Source of the DNA: Marisa cornuarietis
Lineage: Eukaryota > Mollusca > Gastropoda > Architaenioglossa > Ampullariidae
Direction: 5' to 3'
Assembly (NCBI GenBank): GCA_004794655.1
Contig: SMMW01000554.1
Span: forward strand, 11,425,501-11,489,500
Length of the DNA: 64,000 nucleotides
Shown: positions 27,001 to 42,000 of the stretch, one piece after another
Layout of the letters: each line of letters opens with the position of its first letter
How positions within the stretch are numbered: the first letter of the stretch is position 1
Notes under the pieces: model-generated
What the model was told of the DNA's origin: nothing
Seen by the model: the letters and a program-made list of their open reading frames with translations, nothing else
Databases searched by the model: none
Program-made: the position numbers and the translations under genes

Positions 27001-30000
27001 CCCTGGTTTTTGTTTCTATCACTTTTTCTGCCTCCACAATGAACTGTTTTGTTCTTTCAAAAAATGTTGGACTCATCTTTGTTGATCCAGAGGAAGATTA
27101 GTTGCATGCATAACAATACTGCAGTGCTATATTAAAAAGCTTTCATTATAAATTTTGTGTAATATTTGCTGCTTCAGTGACATTTAAATTTATTTATAAT
27201 AATATTTATCTTGCTTTCCTGGAACTCGTGAGTGATGTTTGAGCCTCCAGTTGAAAAAAAAGCTGCCATCAGTATAATCACATAAATATTCTGTCCTTGA
27301 AGACATCACTGGATTTAAACAGCTCGGACAAGTTCTGTTCCTTTGTACGAACAGCACTGGGCGTGATGGCTCAGTTGCTGGAAATTGCCACCCTTTATGA
27401 TGTGGGCAAGCATGCAGAAGAGATCTTGGGGTATTTCAGAAGCACAGTTACCTTGGAGCCCACAACCACTGTACTGTGTGTTCAGCAGGTGTGTGGAAAA
27501 TCCTGGTTTGGGGCCACCAATTCATGCATCATGCTTCGCTGTCTTCAGTATGAACTTAGTAGCTTGTATTGATTTTTACATTTTAGAAACCCCAGCTGTC
27601 CATCTTAGCAAGACACCATAACAGAAATCACTGCTAAATTAACTTCAAATACTGATCTCTCCCAAGAACACTTCTCCCACAAAACCAAGCAAACTTAACT
27701 ATTACTACATGATAGTAAAGAAAATAATATTACCAGTAATCTATCAAAGTATTACAGATCATCAATTATACCTGAAAAACGAATGACAAATGGCAATTTT
27801 TAACTAGCAGTTGGGGTAAGTCATTTTATGTCACCATAAACATGACACCCATGAACAGGCATGTACATATGAGCCTACATAGCTTCAATTATTGTTTTAA
27901 GTTTTGCATTTGATTCACATATGTTATGCCTGATCTAGAATCCAGATTAGCTTTTGTATTTTCAAGCATTGGATTTGGTGACAATTGCAGTTGCTGAAAG
28001 CCTTGTTTGGTACCAATCTGGCCAGCCAGTGGGACTGTGAGCAGCAAAATGCTGCAGCTGCTAGACCTGGAAAGGCTGCACGTCCATCAGCCAGTGGAAA
28101 ACCAGGACTTTACCACAGTTGTTTGGGTCAGCCCTATGCCCACCTGACGCACTCTTTATTGACTGCCTCCTACAGAGCTGCCACCCAGGTAGACACAGAT
28201 GATTCTAACAGGTGGGATATTAAAGAGTTTATGGATATGTACAATGTGGCATGATGGATCTTGAGAGAGAGTGTCTTAACCTGTGTGACTGAGCAATTGT
28301 GCGTCTCAGTCTATTATTAGTAACATGGCTGAAGGTGTAGACTGAAAACAGGAATTCCATTTTGGCTTTCATGCTGTGACCTTTTGTATGTGTGTGTGTA
28401 GTTTTCTTCTGTGGTTGAAGAAACGTGTGGAGAGGAAAGTGCCTGCTATTTTGAAACCTGCAAGCAAAGTAGACAAGGTAAACAAGAATTTCCTGACATA
28501 CTTCTTTCCAGTATCAGAGAGGAACATCATCTTGTTTTCATGAGAGTGCATGAATTAGATTATCAAATTAATCTTATTAGGCTTAATTTCTTATTAGATT
28601 ATTCTTCTTTAAGTTTCAGCCATCAATAAGGCGACACAGTCAATAACAGTGTTCTGTCCATTCTTTGAAATGCAGTCATCAATGGCAGCAGTTGAAAGAA
28701 GATTGAACCCTAATATTGAAGGCTGGACTTTACAAAAATTTCAAACTTTATTACTTCGTTTGCTTATGCAGTGTTTAGTAATCTTGAAAAATATTTCTCT
28801 TTCTTTTTTTGGTATCAAGAAACAGCTAGCACTAATTACGAGACAGAATGCAGTGGTAATTCTAGGCTGCGGCCTTGCGGGATTTCCGCAAAATTTCGCT
28901 GAGGGGCGCATAGTCTGAAAGTCAGCGCGACCATGTGCCCGCAAAAATCCCGTGTCTGGCGCACTTTTGAACACGCGATGCGGCACTTCAAAAATAATTG
29001 TTGTCATTCTTCGTGCTGGTTTGAAACCGACCCACTAGAATCGATACTAATGACTGGACAGTTTTCAAACTGACCAGTTGTTAGCCATCTGATGCAACCT
29101 GCTCCAAATTTCGCGCCAGGAAGTAAATTGTTGACGCGCCCACAGCGAAACATTTGGTACGGGAGAGATCAAAGGGTATTGGAAGAAAGCGAGTTGAAAA
29201 CGAAGTGAACGCGACTGTCAACTCTGACTTTTAGTTCGCGACATGAGCAGCAGAAGATGTCCCGGAAAGTAGAAATCGACAAGGACAGAAAGAAACAGAA
29301 ACTCGTCAGAGTCAGAGTGTGCCGCACACATTGTTGGAACTGAAAATGTAGACAACGAATCGAAAGATGGCGAAATAGACAAATTGAGACAGAGACCGCT
29401 CGTAAAAAACCACGCATCCAGTCAATGTGAATGGCTGAAGAAATGGCCTTGCCTAATGAACGAGGACGAAGGCATGAGATGTATAATTGTGCATAAAACA
29501 ATCAGAATAACGCGTTTACAAGCCCCGGCTGTGTTAAGTATCGAACGAAGACGCTGCAGAGACATTCAGACTTCCAACCACAGGCACTCTTTGGAGGCTG
29601 AAATTCTTCAATTCTAATTTATTTCTGTCCTCATGACCTTTTCGGAACTTATGCCGGCGGTATTATATAACACTTAGAAACAACGTGTTGCGAACTTGAT
29701 ACAACATCACAGGGTTGCTTTTGCAACAGTGTGCAAGAACATTAATGACAGGTTCCCAAAAGATGCAGTTGATGTTGCCTCTGCATTTTCAGTTCTTTTC
29801 ATGCGCCCCATCTTTTTCCTGTCTGCAGAAAACAGAACACCCTATGGAGACTTAAATGTCTTAACATATTTCTTTCGAAAACCAGCACGTGGGCAGAAAA
29901 TTCAGTAAAATCTTGCTTGACAAAGCAGCATGTTTAGAGGGATGGATTGTGGTCAAAGAAACTATTGCAGAATGCATATTGGAGAGATTCCACAAGCTGT

Positions 30001-33000
30001 TATTTGACTTTCACAGGGATTCATTTCCCAATTTGCTGGCTCTTGGAAAGCTGTGCCTCCTTATGCTATAGTGCTATACCACAATGCAGGCTGTGAGAGG
30101 GGGCTTCAGCCATCAAAACCTAATAAAGTCTTCTAATAGAAGTTGCCTCGAGGAGCAACATTTAAACCCCTGCACTAATGAGACAAATGAAAAGTGTCTA
30201 AACATTAGCTCATAGCTCAATGAGATGGACACAAAGACTGATTGGTTTGCAAATTTAGGATGCTATGATCACACTGATGATGATGAAAGATAATTTATCG
30301 ATATAAAAGAAAAAGTTATCTATGTGATTAATCTTCAATTTCTTGTGATTAATAAAGTATTTTGTTGTATACCAAATATTTATCGGAAAAAGCAGTGAAA
30401 ATGTGTTTGTTTCAAGGGACCCCTTGTTTCATTTGAAGGCCCCCTTTTTTTCCATCGAGAGGGCCCCAGGGCCCCTCTTTTTGAAATCCTAGAATTACCT
30501 CTGGAATGTTTCAAAAGGCAAAAGGATTGAGACATTCCACCATGCTGGAAATAGTACAGTACAGTTGGCAGTATTTGTTTTAGTAGTAGTTGTACAGAAG
30601 CAGGAGTCTTCTTTGAAAGGTACCAAAGGAGATGGCATTAGAAAGTTACCTTGAATTGAAACTATGCAACAGCAACTATTTTGTTCTATTTGCACAGGCA
30701 GTGATCGGATCCTACATTCGTCTCTTTGAGCCTCTTGTGATCAAGGCTCTGAAACAGTATACCGTGACATCCTGTCTGCAGCTGCAGCGGCAGGTTCTTG
30801 ACCTTCTGACCCAACTAATTCAGCTGCGAGTCAACTATTGCCTCCTTGATTCAGACATGATCTTCATATCCTTTGTCCTCAAACAGTTTGAATTCATCGA
30901 GGAAGGTCAGATCAGGTGAAGACTGATTCAGATACATTATGATAATAATTAACGTGGTTGGTCTGCATTGAAATAGTGATTGTGTGGAGGAGGAGCATGT
31001 GAGAAAGATATGTGAGCATTAAGCACCAAAGAATTAAGTCTTCATCTTATTAAGTGTTTGCTCTGCCATGGATTCCAGGAACTCCGAGGTGTTGGTGCCA
31101 CATGTATTTCAGTTCCTGGTAATGCTTTGTTATGAAAAGCACCACAGCAAGCCTATTATAGACATGCCACGTATTATACACCGCTGTGATGGCATCATGG
31201 CATCTGGTCTCCAACCTGATACTCACGGTAATATATGCTGTTTTGCTTGATATGGTAATATAGGTTGTTTTGCCTGATGGTTTCACCACTGCCATGTTGT
31301 GCTTGGGTACAACAATGTAGGCCTGTCTATGGTTTCTGCATATGTATATATATATGTGTGTTTGTGTGTGAGAGAGAGAGAATGGTTAGGGGGGGGGAGA
31401 GAGAGCACAAGAGAAAGTCCTTAATTTTTGAACCCTAGAAGTAACTGCTGACACAGTACTAGCTAGACTTTTCTAACATTCAGTAATTTTTTTTTTCATT
31501 GTTTGACACTCTACAAGATGCTGTAATTATGTTTATTTTTAAAGATTTTTAGAGTATACTTATTCCTTATTTTACATGTTTCTTGGTTCTACTCTTTTTG
31601 TTTAGCTATTCCAGCACTTCAACCCATTGTATATGATCTGTTCTTGCTGCGAGGAACTACTAGGTCTGAGGTCAGCAAAGATCTGGAGACACAGCGAGAA
31701 GTTGTGGTGTCTATGTTGCTGCGCCTTATTAACTACCACCAGGTGAGATTGTTAGGGGAGTTTTGTGTGTGTGTGCATGCATGCACATGCATGCGTATTT
31801 GTGTGCATGCCTATGCACATGCATGTATGCAGTCATAAAGCTGGCATATGCTGTCACTAAAGAGGTGAAGAAGGGATCCCTAGATTCTTCAAACTCTTTA
31901 AACAGTTTTTGTTTTAGATAATATCTGGATACTGCTGCAGCTTTTTGTGTAAGTAGGTGTTTATTTTCCATGGTTTTGGTGTTCCATGTCGCCTATCCCA
32001 GAAGACTGTGATGATGCTCCTCCCAAGTGTTGCTGTGAGCAGTTGTGACACACCTCTGCACATTTTAATGCAACATTTGTTAGCGATCTTCTTTTAACCG
32101 GTTGTATTACAGTGATGCTGCAAGAATACATGCATTCCTATGTCTCATTATTTTGTTTTTGCAGGCGCTGGAGATGTTTGTTATCATTCTTCAGCAATGC
32201 CACTGTGAAAGTGAAGAGAGGTGGAAGCGCATGTCACGCATGGTCACAGATGTTGTTCTGCCTGCCTTGGTGAAACAGCAGGTCTGTGGTGTGAGGAATA
32301 AGTTTAAAAATGTTTTAAAGTCATCACTTTTGACTATCATTTGTTTATAATGGGTTGGTTTAAATTTTCGACTCATTATAACTGTCTTTTTAAGAATAAA
32401 AAATTTTACAATTAATTTTTAGTTTTAAATTGTTTAAAACAAATTGCAAAGCAATAATTCATTTTGGAAAATTATTGGTTATCAAAATATCCATGCGTAC
32501 TCAGTATGACATTTATATCATATTACATGACATAGCTTCCCCAGTACTAAATATTCCATGAGACCTCATTGATTGAATAGATTGCAAAAACTCTCCATTT
32601 GTGATATTTTGAATGATCTTGATTAACTTTCAGATTAGCTTGGAGAGTCAGGCAGCCTTAGACATTCTACATCGTCTGTTTGAGTCTGTAGCACCCAGTG
32701 TTTTCCGACCTGTCGACATTCTACTGAAAACTCTTTTAGCTTCACCTGTCAGTGTGGTTAGTGCTTTTACTAGTCTTATAAATTTAATTGCATGTGCACT
32801 TGCATGCATGTGTGTTTACATCTACAGTTGTATCACATATTCAAACAAAGCTCATTCTGAAAAGCAGGTCAGACAGCAAAATTTAAATTTTCATTGTACC
32901 ATTTGTTATAGTGGAAACTAGTAGTGTTTTGTAGGAGGAAATCAAATAGAGTTCAAAATTGGGGTATGACTGTGTATATGTGTGATGTATAAACAAACAC

Positions 33001-36000
33001 ACACAAACAGAGACCACTGTAGAGGACAATTTTACCAGCAATGCGTGAATGAGAATATTTTGTGTAGTACTTAATGTAAAGTATATTTTCATGCTGTTGA
33101 TCAGGAAAGTGTACATGGGGTGGAACGGTGGATGTGTCTTGTGCTGGCGTTGCTGCGTGTGCTTGTATCACAGTCCAAGGAGGAGGTTATCCTCTCTCGT
33201 CTTGAGGAAATGGGTCTACATGTCACCCTGATTCGAATGTCGTCCATCACAGACATGTCAGCATCTGTCACAGAAATGTTGCGTAATTTGTCTCCTGAGG
33301 AGACTTTGGCCTGGTGAGTGATGAAACAGAGAACTCAACTTACAGTACTTTCTGTCTTCTGGGGGGAAGTTCATGTCCATATTTTGTTGCCTGGGCTTCA
33401 CAAGAAAAACACAGAAAAGAACATAAAATTCAAAAATCAGTATTCATAAATTTACCAAATAATATTTAACACTGAAGTTGTAAGAAAATATATCAGTATA
33501 AACCACTGTCCCACACATTCACTTTTTCTCCCACTCTCACTCTCTCTCATGGCGGTCCGGTGGCGCAACGGTTAGCACCTGTCACCAATACAGTGAAGGT
33601 TGGCTGTCCTGGTTTCAGTTCTCGTCTCGGGCACGCTGTTCTTTCTCTGCATGTGGCATCTGTTTACAGGGCTGGCTGCCTTGCCGTGATATAACCTTAG
33701 TTGCTGGCTCGGCGTAAAACACCAATTTAAAAAAAAAGAAAAGTCACTCTCTCTCACAGGTAAATAAGAGAGTGCCACAGTAAGGAGAGGGCTTAGTATG
33801 TTGAATTCGTCAGTTTGGTTTTGCTTCTAACAGCAAGACTGCTACATTTGCACTTCCTCTCCCATCAGCAAATTAGCCACAGCCCATCAAGCACCCTGGT
33901 GACACAACAGCTAGCACCTGTCACCAAAACAGTGAAGGTTGGCTGTTCTGGGTTCAGCTCTCATCTCGGGCATGTTTTTATGTTTGGTTATCGAGCTGCC
34001 CCCGAATTTCCCTCTGAGACAAATAAAGTTTTTTCTTATCTTATGCTGTTCTTTCTCTGCATGTGGCATCTGTTTACAGGGCTGGCTGCCTTGCCATGAT
34101 ATAGCCTTAGTTGCTGGCTCAGCATAAAACACAGGGGGGAAGAACATGAATTAACATTGTGGTTTGAACATCTGAACATTGTGGTTTGTGTCAGGTTCTT
34201 GCTACAGGTCATCGGGAAGTGTGCCGAGACCCTGAGTGGCCAGCAGAGTGTTCTAGACTTTACTGCTGGCACCACTAACTTCTTGCTGCAGCAGACAACT
34301 CACCTTATGCTTTATGTTACACACATGTTCCAGTCTGGTAAGGCTTTATGTCAGTATGTGTACATGAATGCATGTGTGTTGACATGGACATATGTCAGTA
34401 TGCATACAGAGAGCAAGTGTCAAGTTGATGAAGGTAGAAATTCGACATTGAATACATTTAAGTAACATGGAATTATGATCAGTTTGATGAACTCTTTTAG
34501 TCTATGGATTACAAATATTTCCAACCTTTTCAACAATTATAAGGTCCAAGCTGCTCACACATGTCCATCACATTCAATAATTTTGACTCCAAGGCTATGT
34601 AAACAACAACTAAAAAACGTATGAATCCAATCATTTAGCTAGGCAAACCCTATTTGAATAGAGTTACATCCTTTAACATGAGAACAGGACGATATCAATT
34701 TAAAAATGTGAATTTCTTCTTTGTGCTTTCCCAGATGACATGACTATATGGAGTTATCCCAACTAGCTAGCTCAGTTCCAGCTATCCACTCCTGATTGGT
34801 CAAACCTGACCAATAAACGGGAAGAACACAGATTTGACCAACTCACCCCCCACCCACCCATCGCACCCTTTCTAGCCAGTGAGCTCTCTCACATCAGTTT
34901 TTCACCCGGCTTCATGCAGTTCAGACGTGTGTTCAAGCTACCTTGTTTTTGTGCCCTCATGGATAAGCTATGTGGTGCTTGCAGTGCAGTCAAGTCTCCC
35001 GCTAATACTCATGCTCTGGGTTCAAACTCCCTGACTTGCTCGCCAAATTCACCTTGTGAAGTTTGCCACACTTGGACAGAGTATAGATAGGTTTTAAGTG
35101 ACATGCTGTGGCTGAAAGGAATGCTTATGCCTGTCAAGCATTCTTTTCATTTAGAGCATAGTAAAGGTAAGGTTAGACAACCATTTATGTCTCCTCCCTA
35201 GGTTGGAAGTGGTGGCTGCTTCACTAGCTGTAGCAGCTAGCCTTGCTTTCTCACATAATATAGCCCTGAAAGAAATTAAGGCAATAGGCTGGCATTGTGA
35301 TTGCACATTCACTAGGTTCTATCTGAGAGACCTGGCATGCCATTCTGATTCTCTGGACACATTTGACACTGTGGCACAGCATATTGCCTGCAGCATGGCT
35401 CATCAAACCTGTTTTGCCTCCATTCCTCAGTAAGAGCTTGGTGGCAGGGCCTCACGCTATGTCATTTTTTCTTCATGTTTTCCACAACCCCCATCTCTTT
35501 TGTTATTCACCATATAGTCATGTCATCTAGGACAGTACAAAGAAGAAATACCATTTTTGATGGTAAAATTCCTTTTGACGAGTACTTACCAGATGACGTG
35601 ACTCTCTAGCTCTGTCCCGCCTCCCTGCTGTGGGTTTCTTTTCACTCAGGCAAAAACACTGGTGTGAGAGCTCACTAGCAAGTAAAGGTGGGATGGGGGT
35701 GTGTGAGCTGGTCAAATTTGTGTTTTCCCTGTTAATTGGTCAGTTCTGACCATTCGGGAATGGATAGGTGGAATTGAGCTAGTTGGAATAACTCCATATA
35801 GTCATGACATCATTCCTCGAAGAAAGGAGTTTTACCATCAAAAATGGTATTTTCTGGACGTAGCTTTCTTTTCAAAAAGGATAGTGACATAGGAGCACAA
35901 GCAAAGATGACACAATTTTGTTCGCCATTTTCAAGCTTACTATTTAACACTTAAGTTGTTTTTCATTATGTTTATTCATCTCCACATGGTTTGCAACCAT

Positions 36001-39000
36001 TCAAATCCACAATATATTGGGCTAGAAATTGCACTGATCATCCATTGTGAGTAAGCCTGTGACGAAATATTCTTCTTGGAAATATATTTAGCTACTCCTA
36101 ATTTCCTTTAGATTTACAAAAAGTGCTGTTTTGCAAAAAAAAAGGTTGGAAAGATTAATTTATTTTAATTATGATTTTAATTTATCTTCCTGTCATGTTT
36201 ATGATTTTTTTTTTTAATTTTTGAAATTCATCCATGGCAGGGTATCATGGATCAAGGTCCCTACCCAAAGAATTAAAGCTATTTTTTACTTCATTTCTCA
36301 GTGTTTTTCTGTACTCTGTTTATAGGTTTGTTTCGGCGTGTTACTACTGCAGCAATGGGACTTTTGCAAAATGAAAGTGCTAGCTGCTTCTACAATATAC
36401 GTGAGATCAACCACAACATCATGGCTCTCAGCACTACGTCTTCCATGCTTCCTCTTCACTGGTGTAACATCCTCATCCTCCTGAACTATGATGACCGCAA
36501 GTTCTGGAGTCAGATAGTTCAGACCCCACAGTCTTTTCGCATGTCTAATCAAAGGTAAATAGTACAGTTTGCTCTCTTTTATTTTCCCCTTGATAGGAAA
36601 TCAGACCAAGATAAATAATTCTGTAACATTGGTGTATGTGGTGGGGTCTTACTAGAATGTCTTTACTTTCACAAATATTTATTACCTTACTTCTTCAAAT
36701 ATTTGTGTTCTTATTTTATGAACTATTTAAGCTTAAGGAGCATGTCCCAAAAACAGTTTGGTTAGTGATGCCAGGAAACTGAAATTACCCAAAGATTTTT
36801 TCATTTAAAATTCCCCAAAACAAAAGACAATGATATATGATTCAAAGTACAATGCAAAAGGATCTATGAACATACAAATTTCGTGAAAAACATACAACAG
36901 TTTATCTCATCTAAAAGGGGTACCAGTACTATCCCTGCTTTTCATTCTTCCAGTACTACAGTGCTATTAACACCCATTAAAACCACCCATCTACTCTCAC
37001 AATCCTCCTGACTCCAGTGCTTTGCAGCACTGCAAATACACAGACATTCTTTTTGTTATGATGAAAGGTAGACATGGATGTTAATTGATTGCCAGTGATT
37101 CATAAAACCCATGCACCTATGTCATTGTCAGGGGCTTGTAAGTCCTAATCTGTGGAGTCAATCTCTCCATTAAACAAGGTTAATTCATAACACTCTTCTC
37201 CTCTAAGAACAGCAACTTTTGCTGGCCATGGCATCGAATTCTACCTCTAACAGGTAGCCCAAGTTTTGGTCACTTGGACATTGGAGTTTTCACAATGACA
37301 TTTGGCAGCCCTGACTTTCTGTTGTTGCTGACTGGCTTCTTGCATCAAGGTTCCCTAGCCCAAGCATTCTAACCTTTTTCCAAGTATTTGCCTTCCTGGC
37401 TTAAGTCTTGTTCTTGAAAAAGTCCTTCGGCATTGACGAAAGCTGAAGATGTGTTGACTGTTGCTCCATTTGCACTGACGTCATGCTGAGAAATGCCTTG
37501 CAAAGTTCTCACTTCCTGAGACCTTTTACATTCACACACACACACACACAACCCAGGATGCCATTGGATGAATACACGGAACCAATATCCTTCAACCAAT
37601 CATCAACTAGCTAGTATGACAAGAGGAAGGCTACACCACACCTGACCATTATCTAGCCCTAGCCATTCCTCAGGTAAGCCCATCTCACCTGTCTGACCAG
37701 GTGCAACAAGCCCTGGAATGTTTTTTCTGTGTCTAGCCCTCAGGCCTAACCATCTAGTTCTAGTTGATCTATCTGCCACAATGTCATTTACATCTCCACT
37801 GGCCAGCTGTTTACGTTTGGCTCGTTACAGCCACTTAATGCCATCTACCCAGCATAATGCTTCCCTAAAAGCATATACTCAAAACCCTTTTAATTATGTA
37901 AGGAGTCTCTGGCTTGGGGAAATGTGGTCAGTTTTAGCAAAGACTTTTAATTGTAAGCCATTTTCACATCCCACTTACAGTTACCACATGGAAGCTCTCC
38001 AGTGCAAAGCTAGAATAATCTGTGTGGTATGAGAATACACATGAATACTATATTACCATAACCATAACCATCTACTCTGGAGTGTATATACAGTAAACTT
38101 TTTATCTAACAATTTATTGTCTGTCAGCTTTGTGTGGCAGAATAGATTCCCCCTAAAGTTACCCCCTTCCATGCTTATGGATCATACACCCCCTTGATGT
38201 TGTCACCCTTGCCTCTTTCCCAATATTTTGTGTTGGATCGATGGTAGTGAGATAACGAGTTAGGACTGTTTATTGCAACCAGTAAAGAATTCTATTCATG
38301 AAGGCTTTGTGAGAAATGCAGGACACTGAACATTCATTTGTCCAATAATTTCACCCTACTTATATAAACATTAAACATTGATTTGTCTTTTTTTAGTGTT
38401 AATAATGATGATTGTCAGGAGGATGTTATTATGATCAACATCCCTTTTTGTATTGTTAGTATAAGAGGTGGTCATGTGAACCCTCCACGGCGAATTGTAG
38501 AATGCTCCAGTCTGGAGATTTTGCGGCGGGGAGGTCTGATTCTCTTTTGTGACTATGTGGTGAGTTGTCTTGAACACTGTCGTAGTTCTTTAATTTATTT
38601 TTCTTACCTGAATGTGACAGCTTCATGTTGCATCATGGAACAGAACTTTGATCAGAAAAAGTTTAGGTTGTTTTTCTTTTAATTGTTCAAAATAAAGATT
38701 TTCAATTTGAGGATTAAAGGGATTGCCATATCCTATCATCCTATCATTATTTTAAAAAAAGAAAGAAGAAAAGTCTAGTATAATGACAGCTGGAGATTTG
38801 TTGGGGGGTGTGGGAAAAAGAGTGTATGACAGTGGGGATGAAAAAGATAATACTGGAGGTTAACATGGCTGAAACTGAACGGGTTAGCTTAGATTTAATC
38901 TAACTAGCATCTTGTTCTGAGTTTGTGAAAAACACCAGGTGAAACCTGCCAGAATGGCTTTTGTGTATGTGATGAACAGTGTGAAAACTTGAACGATGCA

Positions 39001-42000
39001 GAGCACATGACATGGCTAATCATTAACCATGTGACTGACCTCATCGAGCTGTCCCACGAGTCCCCAGTTCAGGACTTCATCAGGTCAATAAAGCTCGTTT
39101 TTCTTTTCAAAAGAGGCTAAGACATGTAATACTTAAATAGAACATTGTAAAACATGAAATAAAAATATGCTTCTCAAAATATTATCATTCAGAAAAATTT
39201 ATGAAGCATATGGTTTTTAAATCTGAAGGTTCGTTTTTTATGTTTATGTTCTGAATCTCTGTAAAAATGTTAAAATAAGCAGCTTCCATGCTTGTGAATT
39301 GTTTCAGTGCTATCCACAGGAATCCTGCTGCTAGCAGCCTATTTATTCAAGCCATTCATGCTCGGGGGGAAAGCGTATGTCGGGTGAGCTTTGTTCATTT
39401 CCCTTTTTGAAGGCATGAGATATACATTGATGCCGATGGTTAGTGCCCTTGACTTCTAATTGGAAAGTCCTCCTGCCCTTCCAACATGAGCAGAGATCCC
39501 AGAGATCAGGGAAGTTAAGGCAGCTGAAGGAGAGGGTTGGGTTCTACCTTCCACATATTGTGCCCTAGATACAGTAAACTACTAATGTCTGCTACTTCGG
39601 TTAACACTAGACTATTGCCTTAACCTTTCATTTGCTTGCTGTGTGGCCACTAATATAAAGAGCATGTGAAGTAGTAAAACTAAGGCTTTTCTGTATAGGA
39701 GTGATACATCAGATACATGACAGATGACTCATCTCAAGATGTAACTATTCAATTTAGGCTTTTCATCTGCCAAGCCTTGACAAAAAAATGACTCATTGAT
39801 TTTATTTCAATAAACTTTTAATTTTATTTCAGCCTTCCCTTGTGAAGAAAACATTGCGGTGCCTTGAGGCTATTCATCCTTCACAAAGTGGTGCACTGAT
39901 AACCTTACTCATTGACAAGTTTCTCCACAACCATCAGCTGGCTGTCACAAGAATGAGTGACACCGTCATTTGTCGGCGACTTGAGGGACTTCTCGCTGAG
40001 AATGGAGAGGTGAAACTTTACTGTAGGGTCAGAAGGGTTAGCCTGTTAGGTGTGGGGAAGTACATACCTGGAAGCTTTTTGATCAACAACATGGGTAGTC
40101 TTAGACATAACATCAGTTTTACTAATATTAACGTGCTAAAAGATAATGATGCATTCAAAACTCTATTTTTCAAGGACTAAAAATTTTGAGTATACTTTAA
40201 ATAATTCAGTGCATGTGCACAGGAAAGCAGCAAGCAGCTTCCTCAGGAGGACCTAGCCAAACTGCTGCACTTCATAAAATCCAACAGCTTGATCAGACGA
40301 CATGAGAGACTGGTTTCATTGTTGAACAAACTGTACAGCATAGTCTCCACTGGGTCACAGGCACCATCCTCACCAGAAAGGACACATCCTCTGGCCTTGA
40401 CAGCTGTTAAGGTCACTGACATTGTGATTGACAAGGTCAGTCTTGTTAGTTGCTTTTACTGTGCAAATGAATAATGAAAAAAATATTTTGTTATAGCTCC
40501 AACGGAGAAATAACTTCTATCTGGAAAAGAAATACATAGAAGCAAGTCATATTTATTGTGGATGTTAGCAGTTTTGAGATATCAGAATGCTGCAAACATC
40601 ACCAGGGACCAAACAGGTTTGATAATAGATAACAGAGAGAGCAAGCTTATTTTCTGTAAATATTTGTAGATATATACAGATCACCTTCTGTGCACATGTG
40701 GAGACAGACTTAGCACCTCACACACTGTTAGTGTATTAAAAACAAACATGAAAAAAGATTTTAAACAAAAATAAACCAAGGTGAACAGCTGTCTCAACCT
40801 ACCCAAAGAACTTTGACGTAATTTACTGTCATTAGTAGTAATGATTGGGACAAGCCATCCCAATTCTAGATTTATATAAGCAAACAGGTAAAGATTACAA
40901 ATTAGACAACCTACCCCCCTACAAAAAATAGTTAAAAAAAGGTACTAATGCTTTTCCATAAATGAAATACAGATAGCCTAGCCTAAACATTAATTTCCCC
41001 AAAATAGTAAATATATGGGCCTCTTTTAACATCCATAATCAAAATTATAATCAAGCATAATTTTCTACATCATGAAAAATATAGATTATAACAAAAAAAC
41101 AGAATCTTATGCAAGAAGAAAATGAAAAGTGCAGCGTAAGAATTTGGTGACCAGCATTGAATGCTGCTTCTGCAGACGTGACAGGCCACCTGAACCCAGC
41201 AGCAAAGAGCAACAAATGGAAGAGGTTATGGACACCAGCGGCATAACAGAGCATATCCTCATGTTTCCATTAACCCCACAGTGCAAAATCACCTTATGGT
41301 GGAAGCACTTCTTCCACCCAGTCTTGGCAACAACAAAAAGTAGTTTGGTGACCTCAAGACATTAAATACTAAATAAAGTGGTATTGTATTGTATACTTCC
41401 CCAAACACCAGATAAATCTGATTACAGGTAATTGTATTGGATGTACAAGTGACTAATAAACTTCTGGCTTATTCCACAAAACCAAATATTATGCTAACAT
41501 TCAGTATCTATTTGCTAGACATTCTAATAACCTGCAAGAACCAGAGGTGGGCAGATGAAGTGCAGTTATGACTAAAATTTATGGTTATTAGTAACATTGA
41601 TAGCAAGCTGGCAATTGAAACTGCTTCACAAATGATAAGCCTTGTGATATTTTGAGAGAGACAACACAAGTTTATCACTTTATTTTAAAGACAAGGCTCT
41701 GTGGTTTTAGGACTTCTTCATGAGTGTTACGCGAGACCAGTGCTTCTCACCCTCGCCTGCCATGCGGGAGTGTGCCTTCCTTTTGCAGCGTCTTGAATAT
41801 GCAGACATACTGTCCATCACGATGACCAAGGTGAGTGTGAATAGATCAAAGCTTGCCTTGCCACAGTGTTAAATGGGATGAAGTCTGACAGCTCTAAAGT
41901 TTATGGGCTTCAGTGGCAAACAAAATGAGGTGTGTCCTTCCCGTAGATCAAATATATTGCCAGAATCAATATCATAACTGTTTTACAGTAGATGAGGGCA

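Noticed and set aside
28212..28254. Continuation of HTT exon 22 to a stop at 28252-28254
   Set aside because: The frame stays open only 43 bases. The donor at 28212 gives the correct phase into exon 23, and conserved huntingtin sequence resumes there.
33551..34132. Possible tRNA genes from A-box and B-box matches
   Set aside because: The tRNA-like parts are followed by long shared bodies and tails repeated elsewhere in the window, so they are SINE heads. No cloverleaf with a clear anticodon arm was found.
37369..38032. Open frames of 76 and 104 residues in HTT intron 31
   Set aside because: No similarity to any family I recognise and no flanking splice signals that would fit the phases of exons 31 and 32.
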